Shown here: in pieces, positions 9,924 to 20,233 of the stretch
How the letters are laid out: each line of letters opens with the position of its first letter
Position numbering within the stretch: position 1 is the stretch's first letter
DNA from: Zopfochytrium polystomum
Lineage: Eukaryota > Chytridiomycota > Chytridiomycetes > Chytridiales > Chytridiaceae
DNA: 27,106 nucleotides
Direction: 5' to 3'
Assembly: GCA_025765615.1 (NCBI GenBank)
Contig: JAIVFJ010000535.1
Location: 1 to 27,106, forward strand
Notes under the pieces: model-generated
The model's input: only the letters and a program-made list of their open reading frames with translations
What the model was told of the DNA's origin: nothing
The model's database searches: none
Position numbers and translations under genes: made by a program

Positions 9924-10609
9924 TGAGAGGCGCCGTTTGGTGTCTGTTTGGGTTTGGCTGTTGCATCAAGAACTCATCTCGATTTGTGGGGCTCACATTC
10001 TTCGCCTATAATGTTCTATGCGATGCACATGAAATAGGAAGAAAAACGGTGAAGGATCTGGAGGCCAGACATCATCAGTTTCTGTAGCTGCCGGACAATA
10101 TTATCACTCCCAGTCAATTTCAAGTATCTTTCAGCTTCGATCCCTCCTTCTTCGAGCAGTTTCGTAGAGCTTAATGCTGGTGACGTGATCGTCAACTTTT
10201 GCCTCGACGACATGGTCCCAGCAGGATCAGTCGACGGCAAAGAGGATATCTTTGCACCAGGATTTGGCGATCGCTCCATGTGGTCGAGCCCGACGTCTCG
10301 CCAACAACCGTCGTTCTAATGGGCAGGCCTCTTATACAAAATGACAATTTAGGCTGAAGGATTGTCGTTCGCCATACCAAGTACTTTTGGAACCAAAGCC
10401 AACCCAGCCAGAAAACAATCTAAAACACGCGAATACGGGGAAAAACGCTTGGGAAGAAAGTCAAGGTGAAGAAAAAGCAGCAAAAGAATCACCAGAGGTA
10501 ATAGAACTTAGTAATGTCACAAATGAGCCATGAAAGGGTATTCTCCTTTCAATTCACTGCTAGCGTGCCGACGTGTCCTCAGATACTGAGAGATAACGTT
10601 TGAAGCTCG
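9924..10609. other. Intergenic region between convergent COQ8 and LIS1
   Basis: This is the 3' flank of both convergent genes. A short plus-strand stretch at about 10085-10319 looks protein-like and is listed separately. Between 10320 and 10609 I see nothing beyond A-rich sequence (about 10430-10500) that could serve 3'-end formation. Confidence 0.4.
10085..10319 (+). pseudogene. Possible small coding remnant, unidentified
   Basis: In one plus frame the sequence reads FQVSFSFDPSFFEQFRRA and, after a slip, NAGDVIVNFCLDDMVPAG and EDIFAPGFGDRSMW, ending at TAA 10317-10319. The composition is more protein-like than random intergenic DNA and the two halves would join with one indel. There is no start codon I can defend and no family I recognise. 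It could be the C-terminal remnant of an old gene or chance. Confidence 0.25.
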
Positions 10610-12253
10610 TTAGTTAATCACCTCAAAGAGACAATCGAGAAATGGCCCCCACCCGTTCCACAGCCTGACGGACTGGTCGACGGAGCCGGTAGCGATCAGA
10701 GCCTGGCCGCCGCGGTGAACGTCGATGGCCGTAACAAAATGCTCGTGCGCATTGTCGAGTGTTCGAACGCATCGGCCAGCCTTCAGGTCCCAGACCTTGA
10801 TTGACTTGTCGTCGGACACGCTGAACAGGAACTTGCCGTTCGGGTGGAACGCGAGCCCGCGGACCCAGTTGTCGTGGCCGGCCAAAGTGAAAACGCATTC
10901 GCCGGACAACGTGTCCCAGATTTTGATGAGCTTGTCACGTGAACCGGACGCCACGTACTGGCCCACCCCAGCCTGGTCTTTGGTCTTGGTCTGATCGGGT
11001 GAGAAACGGCAAGGGAGTCAACCAATAACGAAAGACTGAAGCAGCGAGTATGGCAGAAACAGATGACTAACATCAATTCCTGCAAGGTCGCGCAGGCTAG
11101 GAACACTTGCCATTGGGGCGAAAGCCACGCACTCCACGACGTGTTCGTGACCCTTCAAAACATGCTTGCAGTCACCAGTCGCAAAGTCCCAGATCCGGAC
11201 AGTTTGGTCGTTGGCGCAGCTGGCAATCAGCTTCCCGTCGTCACTCGGTACCGCCATTCGGACCCAGTCGTCGTGTCCAAAGAGTGTTTTAGTGCAGAAG
11301 CCAGTGGCAATTCCCAAATCTTAATGGTTTTATCGCGGGAGGCGGAAACGATGAAGTCGCCAGGGTGAACGAAGTGAACGGACGAGACGGAATGGTCGTG
11401 CCCCAGGAGCGTTTTTATGCAAGCATAGTCGGCCTGGCCGTCCCATAATTTGATGCTAAGATCTGCCGAGCAAGAGGCTGGTCGTAATCGACAATTAGAG
11501 AATCGCATCGAGAACCAAAATTTATAATGCAAGATACAGCCGGGCGGTTCACATACCAACAAGATGGGCACCCTTCTCGGCGCGGTCGAAAGCAACAAAC
11601 TGAACAGCTTTTGTGTGGCCTTTGAGCGTGCGTTCGAATTCACCGGCTTCGTAGTCCCACATCTTGATGGTGGCGTCCTCAGAAGCGGATGCAAGAATTG
11701 AGAACGTGGGGTGGAAAGTGACGGATGTGATGGGGCTGCGATGGCCTGCCAGCGTCGATCTCGCTGGGCCTTTCGGAATCCAGTCCGCATTTGCTGCAGG
11801 CTTGCGTGAGGATGGCACGGCAGTGGCAAGCTCGTCCTGAAGGGATGCAACCTTTTGCCAGGTCCATGACCTTCGATTATAAAGGGAATAACAGTGAGTT
11901 AGGAAGCTTGGCGAACTTGCGGATCGCGAGATCACAATTGTGATACCTTCTTCTGCAGCCTGATGACGGATGTCCATTTTTTCTCAAGGAGTCCGGCAGT
12001 CTTCTTGCCGGCAGCCTCGTCTAGTGCCTCTCCGAGACCAGACTCGACCGAAAGAGCCTCAAAAGACTTTGTAAAGCCAGCCGATCGGAGATAGTCGAGA
12101 ATGCTCAGCCGACTTTAAGGAGACGATGGGTGGCGAGGCAGATCTGTTCAGTATCAAAGTCGCGACGAACGGATCGTTCGCAGAATCAAAAACCAGGTGG
12201 ACTTACAGTTCCTCTTCCTGCTTCGCCGTTAGAACGGAGGAGGTTGAGGTCAT
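10610..12253 (-). CDS. nudF: LIS1/PAC1/NudF, WD40 regulator of cytoplasmic dynein
   Basis: LIS1 binds the dynein motor ring and, with NudE/NudC, supports nuclear migration and microtubule-based transport. Start ATG 12253 ([16 protein letters not shown]) leads into the LisH motif ([20 protein letters not shown]), a linker coiled coil (ending VIRLQKK, then ASLQDELA) and seven WD40 blades: [97 protein letters not shown] and [10 protein letters not shown]. Introns (plus coordinates): 12113-12206, 11871-11946, 11478-11556, 10991-11071. Exon phases require one extra base in exon 3 (near 11855) and one missing base in exon 4 (near 11313, between KIWE and ATGFCTKTL). The C-terminus is uncertain: TAA 10610-10612, or TGA near 10623-10625 after one more indel, which would restore the usual WE(R/C) ending. 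Confidence 0.95.
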
Positions 12254-12590
12254 TTTTGGGAGATGTTGAGAGGACGGCGAGGTTGGGTGGATGGACTGGG
12301 GGTTGATCTGTGGTTCAGATTTTAAGACCTCAAGCGATTCAGAGTTTTCCGTGACAAGGGCACCGGTTGCTTTCGACATTGCCCGTGCAATCCTCACATT
12401 CAAATAATCTATGGCATTTCACACCTCGTTAATCGAGCAGGGATTGCAAAAAGATCGTTACGAGTGCGATCTTTAACCGGGAAAAGAACTTAAGGTCAAC
12501 ATCGAAGCTGGTGATAAACGGTAGACTGCCACTCGTATCATAAGGACTCGCTGTTCTCACCTTTTCATACGACAGAAGGCCTCTCTCACC
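12254..12590. other. LIS1 upstream region (left half of the LIS1-LKB1 intergenic)
   Basis: No gene is seen. This is the 5' flank of LIS1. Before the LINE inserted it was continuous with 19996-20233, giving about 590 bp between the two divergent start codons. No TATA-like element stands out. Confidence 0.45.
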
Positions 12591-12604
12591 GGGAAACAAG
12601 CACC
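12591..12604. repeat. Target-site duplication of the LINE, left copy
   Basis: GGGAAACAAGCACC lies immediately before the T13 tract that marks the poly(A) end of the minus-strand LINE. It matches the right copy at 19981-19995 except for one A in the A-run. Confidence 0.85.
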
Positions 12605-12925
12605 TTTTTTTTTTTTTATTATTCCACGCCGCAGTAAGGCAGCGTGACGGGAAGAGTGAGATGCCACGCAGGTATGACCCGGAGGCCAAGGACCTTGGCA
12701 GAACCAAACCGAAGTACAGGCCACCCTAGCCGCCAACAAGCAAGCAAAATAGAAAGAAGGGAAAGCAACAGGAGAACTATCACAAGGGAAAGGGGGCAAA
12801 CGAAAGAAGAAGGTGGCCAAGGCCAACCGGAACACGCTAGAAGCGTCGAGCAGGTGCTGTGGAAGCGTTTGTAAACATAAGACGAAGGGTCGGAATTTGG
12901 GTGGAAGAGAGGGGAGAGTACGCTG

Positions 12926-15900
12926 TCAGTGGACGTCAGGCGGAACGCAAGCAGGTGGGCGAGGTCGAGTGCGTGGTGTTGGTGTGGAATTGGTTGGGTC
13001 CCTGTTGGTGGTATTGACGGATCGCCGGATCCATAGGGAGCCCAGAGTAGGGCGGGTAAGGCCGAGGTAGTGCCGAGTCCACGCTTGTCGACCTTGGTCG
13101 GTACGAAGCCAGTCACTAGGGCATTGGTTGTTGTGGTGGCGTCCGCAGATGTCGCATAAGGCAGGGTGAGGAGGGCGATCCCGACGGGGTCGATATCTTG
13201 GGGCAGGTGGTTGCTGTGCAGCAGGAGGTGGAGGTAGGGCTGGGTTAAACTGCGGAGGAGCCGGGGATGGGGTACGCCTGGCAGTCGATACGGAAGCTGG
13301 TTTTTTGTCGGCGTTTGTCAGAGGGTTGGATGCCGTGCTCTTTCTCCCAAGCGATGGTGATATCGCAACAGGGGCGCCAGATGAGCCGATGGACGTCCAG
13401 GAGGAGATCGTGGAAGATGCGGACCAGTGCGGTGATGACTGCCTCAGCCGGGAAGGAAGGGGGGAAGTGTAAAATGTCATAAAAGGATTGAGGAATAATA
13501 CCGCGAAGAAGAGAGTGAAAATTAAAGGGATTGTCAAGATTGAAGGAAAATTCGGGCAAGGAGAGCCAAAAGCGAGCGGAAGCGTGGGGGGCGGGTGGTG
13601 AGGTGTTGGGGGAGTGGAAGCAGCAAGGGCGGAGGCGAGGGATTGTTGAAGGGCAAGGAGTGCATCGTGGGAGTGGGGGCATGAGAAGAGATGGGAGAAG
13701 GTCTCGGAGTCGACTTCACAACGCCGGCAATGTCCGTCAGGGTATGCGTGGGGTACCATAGACAGAGGCGGGATTGCGTGGGGAGGGATGCTGTGAAGAG
13801 TTGGAGGCGGAATTTACGACGAGCAGAGGCCGGGAGAGTGTCGAAAAGGGTGGTAGGCCGGTGTCCCGAGTGGAGAGCCAGATAGGTGGCTCCCAGTTGA
13901 CAATGTCGAGGGTGTCACGGAAGGGAGTAGCAAAGGAGTAGGTGGCCAATTGTAAGTGGAGCTGGTGTGCTCGGAGGAGGCGGAGTTGACGACGGAGTTG
14001 ACCAAGGACGGCTGTCGTGCCGATGTGCGCCGTTGCAGGTAGAATAGTGTCGGAAGTCAGGGGTTTGAATAGGGATGGTAGTTTCTGGGACGGAAGAGGC
14101 GAGGCGATCAGCAGCCTCGTTACCGGCATCACCGGAATGACCACGGATCCACTGAACCGAGGGAAGCGGACCTTGTCGTAGGGAGAGGGTGTGTGCAACC
14201 ATGGCCCAGAGTTTGCCAAGAGGAGAACGGAGGAGAGTAGAGCGGCTGACTAGGAGGGGGGGGGGGGGGGGAGGAGGCGGATTGGGAGAGTTGGTAGCAG
14301 ATAAAAATGTGGCAGGGACGTTCAGGGGGGGTGCAAAAAGTTGATTGAAGGTGGTAACAACGGCGTTGTTGTTGAGGTGAATGGTAAGGGGGTGTGGGAG
14401 ATGTTGGGTGGAGATCAAAGCAGAGGAGACCTACAAGCTCAGCAGTGGTGGAGGAGGAGGACATTGCGGGAAGAGCAACAGGGAAGGAAAAGGGTGGGTC
14501 ACGAGAAACTATTGCGCAGACATGAAACCAGAGGTGCGGAGAGAACCATCAGTGTAGATTGAGAGGGAGGGGATGTGCGGGCGCGTTAAAGGGGGGTATG
14601 GGGTGGAGTGAGGCAGGGGGAGGAATTTCTACCGGGTAGAGAGGGTGGTAAAAGGGGTTGGAAAGGCGGCGACGAGGAGGTATACCAAGAAATGCGCGGG
14701 AGCGAAGCGTGGGGAGAGTACGAAAGTGGGGTTCTAGCTCGTGGTATAGTGTCCGCCGTTGAGTGTTAGAACGCCGTCTGCCACGGAAGGAAAGGGGTCG
14801 TAAGGATGCAGAGAGGAGTTGTTCGAAGAAAAAAATGCCTTGACGTTGGAGAAGGGGAGAAGGGGGAGGCGGAGGGACCACGGGATGGAGGAAATGGGAT
14901 GGGCTCGAACGCGGAAAGTGGCAAGTGGGAAGATGTTATGGAGAATTGATTGGCAAAGAGAAGGGGAACAAGAGCGTTAGAAAAGCTGGTTTGGGAGAAG
15001 GGGAGAGGTACAGGGTCGGTGAAAAGGGGAGTGGCTTGACAGTATAAAAGTTGGAGACGTTGAAACAAAATATGAGTTATAGGACCAATAAGGGCAGTGT
15101 CGGTTAGGCGTTGGTGAAGATCAGAGAACATGTCAGAGCAATATTCAGCGTAAAGATCGGGAATGTGATAGAGGAGGTGGTGATGGACGATAGTGGAGGG
15201 AAAGGAAGCACTGAGGCCCACAATCTTTTGAAGGCCCGTCGGATGTGGGATGTTTCATTTAAAAGGAAGGTACGGGGAGGTGCGCAGTCTTCCACAGGAA
15301 CCGCAGACGGGGAAGGAGGACATTGCGGAAAACGTATGCAGCGAGTTTGTCCCCTACAACCTTGCCCTGGAGGGTAGTGATTATGTCGGAGATGGTGGTT
15401 GAGATTTGTCGGCGAGCGGCACTAGAGCGTCCATCTGCTGTGAAAAAGTTGCCAAGATGCCTGAAGGGGGAAGAAGGTGTTGGATGGGAATGGGGGTGTC
15501 GCCCCATAAGATCTGCTGCGGAGTGTTATCGTCGGTGTTGGCGGCCGTGACAAAGATTTTGCGAGTATTTGATTCGATGTTGTTGTGCGACTGATATTCA
15601 AAAAGGATATCAGCTTGGCGCTGCAAATCTGCATGGGAAGTGGCGATGGTGTTGGTGTCGTCGACCAAGGCAAAGCCAGTTACGGACAGGGGGGTGCTGC
15701 AGAAAGAAGGGCGGGGTGGATGGAACGGGGAGTTCGACAGAAAAGGTGATGCCGAGTGTGTGCTGGTCCAGAGCGCATAGGACAGGGTCCCAAAAAATGC
15801 GCCAATCGAGAGGGCCTTCAAGCGAGCCTTGTTGTATCATGGTACCTATGGGAAAGGTGGGAGACGGGCCAAAAGCGGTTAGTACATATGATCGGAAGCG

Positions 15901-18189
15901 AGTTTGCGTATTTGCGCGCATGCGAATATATGACTCTGGGAGGCGGATGCGGCGCCATGCACTAATCAGGCCAGCGACAGGAGCGCTGTCGAAGGCCTTC
16001 TTAATATCGTTCAGCAGGAGGAAAAGGGGGGAGGAGGTTGCATGAGAGAAATCTAAAGCGGAACGGACTAGGTGGAGAGGTGTGTCAGGTGAGGAACCAG
16101 GGAGGGCAGAGAAGTTGCGACCTTTCAGGATGGAGGGGGAAGAGGAGAGAATGTGGGAAATGCGGCGGAGGCGAACACCCTGGACGACCTTGGCAGCCAA
16201 CTCGCAGAGGCTGATGGGGCGGAGATTTGTAAGATCGCCGCCCCACACGTCTTTTTTTGGAATGGGAAAGATAGCAGTGAGCGACCAGGAGGAGGGAATG
16301 TCGAGGAGCAAGAAGGATCGTTGGATCAAGGACGAAAAGAAGGCGACTGCGTCCGGACCAGCGAGGAGGAGCAGCTCGCGGGAGAGTTGGGACGGCCCAG
16401 CCGCTTTGTTTTTAGCAAGAGAGTTAAGGACGGAGCGGCATTCATCAAGGGAGGGTGGAAGCATGATATTGGCAAAGGTGTCGAGGGCAACGTAAGGGCG
16501 AGGAGTCATTTCGGCATGAAAGGGCGAGGTTGGGGGAAAAGGTTAAGGTGAAGAGTGCGGGGACGAAACCAATGCTCCACTTGTTGCGCGCAGAGCGAGG
16601 GATGTCATCGGGGTTGTGTTCGGATGTAAGGTCCATCTGGGCTGTCTGTGAGGATGTGGTCAATGTTGGAGTTGGTGCGTTTCCGGTTGAGGATATTATT
16701 GAGGACGGTGCGAATTTGGCCGGAGGAGAATAGGTCCTGTCGGCGGTCGATGGCTGTGGCAATATCTGCCCGTTTCAAGGAGGCAGCAGACGAGAGCTGG
16801 ACGCGATAAATGGCTTTCCTTAAACGTTGCAGGAGGGGGAGGGTGTTGCTGCGGAAGTCGTCTGCTGACAGCTGGGCGTCGGAGAAACGTGCATGTAGGA
16901 GGAGAAGAGCGTTGCGTTGTGCAGAGACCCCCCATTCCGGGGGAAGGTGGGAATGGAGGATAAAAAGGAGTGTAGCGGTAGCGTACCATTGTGCATATGT
17001 TTCCATAGTTTTTCGATTTGCTTCCGAGCATGGATGAACGGGGTCAAGCGGTGGTCGGCTTTTGTGCGGATGGTGGAGGATCCAGAGCGAGGGAGGAAAC
17101 GGTGGCCAGCAGAGATGAGCAGTTCCGTGGAAGGACACATGAGAGGTGGTCCAGGGCTTGGATGTATTGGAAAGTGCGGGTGATGGAGGGATATTCGAAG
17201 GGAAGGGAAGGCTGAGCAAGGAAATCGCGTTCTGCTGGTGTAAGACTTGCCATCAAGCTCTTGTAGTTCTGTCTTCAGGAGGGGAAGGGCGTTAGCAATG
17301 GTAGTGCAAAAATCCACTTTCTGGGCATCTGAGGCATCGTTCGGGCGGAGGATGCGACGGCGGAGGGGATTAAAAGAAAAAGGTGGTGTAAGGGCAGATA
17401 GCAGAGTGACCGCAAGAAGGGAAGTGGTCTGAAATATCCTGGAGGGTGTGGAAACAGGGTAGGGGATTCGATGGTGGCCGCCATAAGGTGGTGAGAAAAG
17501 GTGTTGGAAACCCAGATGCTGTCCAAACGGGATTGATAGGGAGAGGATCTGGAGGCGTGGGAGAAGAGGGCAAGGTGTGGGTGAAGATAGCGGAAGGTGT
17601 CCAAGAAACCAGCGGCGGAGAGGGCAGGGAGGAAACCTTGTCGAGCCAACGGAACCTGTTCGGCGGTGCTGTGGTCGAGGGGCGAGAGGATGGCATTCCA
17701 ATCTCCAAACCAGTATGAAGGTTGGTTGTTGTTTGAGTCATGATTGAGGAGTTTATTACACCAGGCTCGGAGTGGGGGTTGTGTTTCTGCTGAATGTCGG
17801 GAAGATGGCCAATAGACGGAGCGCAGAAATAGGGAACGACAGTGGAAGGAGAGAGTGAGGGGAGATGCCTCGAGACTCGTGGCAGTCGGTGTTGGTGACG
17901 TGTCGGTGAAGATTGGTTGAGAGAATGAAGCCCACGCCAGCGTGATGGGTGTCGGTCGAGTCAGTGAAGATGCCTATGAATTTGTCAGCAGAATGTTGGC
18001 GAATAGCGAACAGGGCATTGCGGGCGGAGCAACCGGACTCTTGTATCGCTAGAACCAGAGATATCAGCCTCAGTCATCCAGTCGAGGATGAGATCATTTG
18101 GTGGTAAAGTTACGTCCGACGTTCCAAGTTGCAAAACGAGGTGGGGGTGGTGCCGGAGGTGGGCCAGGGGGCGGAGGGGATGGAGTCAT
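12926..18189 (-). CDS. LINE ORF2: APE endonuclease, reverse transcriptase, RNase H, zinc knuckles (frame-broken)
   Basis: ATG 18189 opens with a Pro-rich leader, then FATWNVGRNFTTK. After a slip come LVLAIQESG (about 18040), FGDWNAILSP (about 17695), RLDSIWVS (about 17510) and ISDHFP (about 17425), the APE endonuclease signatures. Reverse transcriptase: KNKAAGPSQLSRELL (about 16400), PIPKKD, LRPISL, motif A NDIKKAFDSAP (about 16010), motif B QQGSLEGPLDW (about 15820) and motif C FALVDDTNTIA (about 15665). RNase H: SIYTDGSL (about 14555), TTAELVGLL (about 14440), LNNNAVV (14371 region, third Asp replaced by Asn) and QWIRGHSGDAGNEAAD (about 14150-14100). The C-terminus has CRRC with HLFSC (about 13735-13685) and CDICGRHHNNQC (about 13160-13119), then a basic tail to the stop at 12926. 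It nicks target DNA and reverse-transcribes the element RNA. At least eight frame breaks; activity cannot be judged. Confidence 0.85.
13115..13165 (-). other. Second zinc-finger-like motif at ORF2 C-terminus
   Basis: CDICGRHHNNQC (C-x2-C-x3-HH-x3-C) lies about 190 residues after the usual post-RNase H knuckle (CRRC with HLFSC), in the same open frame. The surroundings are Pro/Arg-rich, which suggests a nucleic-acid-binding tail. Confidence 0.55.
14256..14271 (-). repeat. C16 tract in the RNase H coding region (G16 on plus strand)
   Basis: Sixteen consecutive G on the plus strand encode a polyproline run between the third and fourth RNase H motifs on the element strand. Length variation here shifts the frame, so it is a likely site of both sequencing error and replication slippage. 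Confidence 0.8.
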
Positions 18190-18231
18190 TTATTCGTCGT
18201 AATCAGAAGAGAAGAGAAGCCAATATATGTG

Positions 18232-18233
<2 letters not shown>

Positions 18234-18267
<34 letters not shown>
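18234..18267 (-). repeat. A34 tract between LINE ORF1 and ORF2
   Basis: Thirty-four consecutive T on the plus strand, i.e. A34 on the element's sense strand. It lies about 35 nt after the likely ORF1 stop (18302) and 44 nt before the ORF2 ATG (18189). Its position in the ORF1-ORF2 spacer suggests a structural part of the element rather than its 3' end, which is at 12605. Confidence 0.85.
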
Positions 18268-18268
<1 letters not shown>

Positions 18269-18301
18269 AAGGAAGGAAACTAGCGATACTAAAGGTGTAA
18301 A

Positions 18302-19909
18302 TTAGCGGCGGGCGCCCCCACGGGCGTGTGTGGTGGAGGTGTGTGAGTTTCTGGGAGTAATAATGTTGCTAGCCACGGATGAGTAAGTGGGTTGAGGACA
18401 TGTTGACGTCGCGGCGGGGGAATTGGACAGGGGTGGTGTCCGCGAGAAGAGGACGAGAAGGTGACACCGCGTGCACGAGGGCAATATCTAAGGAGTGGTC
18501 CAGTGCGTGGGAACGAGAGAGGACCACCTCAACTATGAAGACCATTTCGGATACCAGTGAGTGCGTTGTCAATTTGGGTTTGGAGGACGGACGTGTAAGT
18601 TGTCGTTACGGTCTTCCAGGAGGTGAGACGGTCGCCTAATGGTTGAGATACTCTCAGTGTTGCTGGCGACGTTGCGGTGAAGAGTTCCAGAGCTGTAAGG
18701 TGCTCACGATTGGCGTTTGTTGCCTCTGCTGCAAAGGTAGCGGTGGCGGCATCGCAGCTGCTGTTTCTGCTGTGCGGTGGACTGAGCGATCAGCGAGCGT
18801 ATATCCTTCATGAACTGGGTCATCTCGAGCCGGTCTGCTTGATGGGGGGGGAGGAGGGAACGCCAGGGATGGGGTCGGTTTTTGAGGAGGAGAAGCGGGA
18901 TTAGAGGGGGCTGAGGGGGGGCTCCGGAAGCGGGGGAGGAGACTTTGGGGGCTTGGCGATTAGGCTTGGCGAGCAAGCAGGGGGCAAACAGCTGTACTGT
19001 GGGCTGTAGCGCCCACAGCGCTGGCAACAGATGAAGGGGGCTTTTTCCGCTGTTGATAAGGTCTGGAGTGCGGGGTGGGGCGGCCGTTTACAAGGATTGA
19101 AATCGCCCAAGGAAAGTAGATCGTTGCGAGAAGGAAAGATAAGGAATGCTTTGTTTGAGCGGCCGGCGGAGTTGGTGGCGGAGTTGTAAAAGCCAGGAAG
19201 TTCGGACTAGGGTGCAGCCGAGATTGGACACGAAAGGGGCCAGGTCGTGGGCGGTCAAGGAACGAGGCAGGTTGAACAGCACACCGGGTGCGGGAAGGAC
19301 TCGTCAGCCACGCGTTCGACACGTTGGTGTTGGGTTTCGAGGGGTCGTAGGCTTACACCAGCACCTTCGACAAAAGCGAAGGGGGAGGGAGGGTCAGTCG
19401 GTGGGTTCTGGAAAAGTACAAAGGCGCCAGGATGTAGCAGAGCTGCGTTGGTGCGTGAAAGCGATGTCCAGGATCGGCCACAGGAATTCAGCAGCCGACG
19501 GAGCGCGATGGATATAGGGCCTTTGTGTGAAGCAAAATCGGGCGCGAGGGACACCAGGCGCTAGATAGGTGACCAGGATAATGTTGGTGAAGTCGCGATT
19601 GGCGAGGGTGTAACGTAGGCCTCAAAACGAGGGACACCACGAGGGGAACGATTGTAGAAAACCGTTGTATGTGGAGAAGGCAGCGCGGATTGCGGTTGAG
19701 GCGGTCGTCGGTGGGCTCGGCGGCGAGGGAGAGAGCGTAACGTGGGGGGGGTTCGTGGATTTGGAGATGGGGCGAAGTAGATCGATCGAATTGTCCGTAC
19801 AGATTGGGCAATCGCGTCGAGCGTAGGTTGCCAGTTATCGTCAGGAGGAGGAGGGAACTGAGATCTGAAGTTGATATGAGCAGAGGGTGTGTGATGGAAG
19901 GTCGGGCAT
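18302..19909 (-). CDS. LINE ORF1: gag-like RNA-binding protein (frame-broken)
   Basis: A candidate start is the ATG at 19909, just before the HHTPSAHINFRSQ stretch. A Pro-rich N-terminus follows (DNWQPTLDAIAQSVRTIR, then IYFAPSPNPRTPP near 19830-19760). The centre has ISIALRRLLNSCGRSWTSL and NAALLHPGAFVLFQNPP (about 19510-19400). AHDLAPFVSNLGCTLVRTSW (about 19250-19190) looks like a folded RNA-binding-type segment. Near 19040-18985 a CCHC knuckle is split over two frames: CQRCGRYS in one and HSTAVC in the next, which joined give C-x2-C-x4-H-x4-C. A Ser/Pro-rich tail ends at the stop near 18302. ORF1 proteins coat element RNA and form the RNP with ORF2. At least five frame breaks; start and exact extents are uncertain. 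Confidence 0.6.
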
Positions 19910-19980
19910 CTGCGGTGCTGGGACAGTGGCGCAGGCGATCGGCGGTCGTGTGGAGGGAAGCGGAAGTGCCAAGTCAGCAC

Positions 19981-19995
19981 GGGAAAACAAGCACC
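19981..19995. repeat. Target-site duplication of the LINE, right copy
   Basis: GGGAAAACAAGCACC directly follows the 5' end of the minus-strand LINE. It equals the left copy at 12591-12604 with one additional A in the A-run. Confidence 0.85.
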
Positions 19996-20233
19996 ATTTT
20001 CCCAATTTCGTTGAAGGTCGTTGAAAAATGGATTTGTTGTACTGTGACAGGACAAAATTGGCCCAAATTAATTAATCATGCGGGATCACCTTCCCAACAT
20101 CTCAAGTCGCTTCAGGTCAATCTCACTGAAAAACGTGCTTGTTTTTGTAACGCCTCTCGGTATTCTTTTTTCGCAAAAGGGATAGCGAAGCCCGTTCCCG
20201 TTGGCAGCGGTCCGTCCAACGCGGCGATCAGCA
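19996..20233 (+). promoter_or_regulatory. LKB1 upstream region (right half of the LIS1-LKB1 intergenic)
   Basis: No gene is seen. The sequence from the right TSD to the kinase ATG is AT-richer than the coding parts, with ATTAATTAAT near 20068-20077. It formerly joined the LIS1 5' flank; promoter function is inferred from position only. Confidence 0.4.

Larger units (their letters stand above)
12605..19980 (-). mobile_element. Near full-length non-LTR retrotransposon (LINE), minus orientation
   Basis: A 7.4 kb element read on the minus strand: 5' end near 19980, ORF1 (gag-like with CCHC knuckle), an A34 tract, ORF2 (APE endonuclease, reverse transcriptase, RNase H, zinc knuckles), a short 3' UTR, then AATAAT followed by A13 at 12617-12605. 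It is bounded by a 14/15 bp direct repeat. The combination of APE-type endonuclease, RNase H and CCHC-bearing ORF1 resembles the I/Tad group of LINEs; the clade is inferred, not computed. There are no LTRs. Both ORFs contain numerous one-base frame breaks, similar in density to neighbouring host genes. The sense strand is strongly C+T-rich, unlike the flanking genes. Confidence 0.9.

Noticed and set aside
10016..10279. Minus-strand open frame of 87 residues between COQ8 and LIS1
   Set aside because: The opposite strand reads more like protein (DVIVNFCLDDMVPAG), so the minus frame is probably its shadow; neither is firm.
18234..18267. A34 tract as the 3' end of a separate element carrying ORF1
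   Set aside because: No second TSD flanks it. The outer 14/15 bp TSD and the ORF1-then-ORF2 order fit one element. Kept only as an alternative in the finding.
12926..19980. LTR retrotransposon or DNA transposon for the 12.6-20 kb element
   Set aside because: No long terminal repeats, integrase or terminal inverted repeats. APE endonuclease motifs, poly(A) end and TSD identify a non-LTR element.
20201..20233. Start of the kinase at 20201
   Set aside because: The codon there is TTG; the first in-frame ATG is at 20234.
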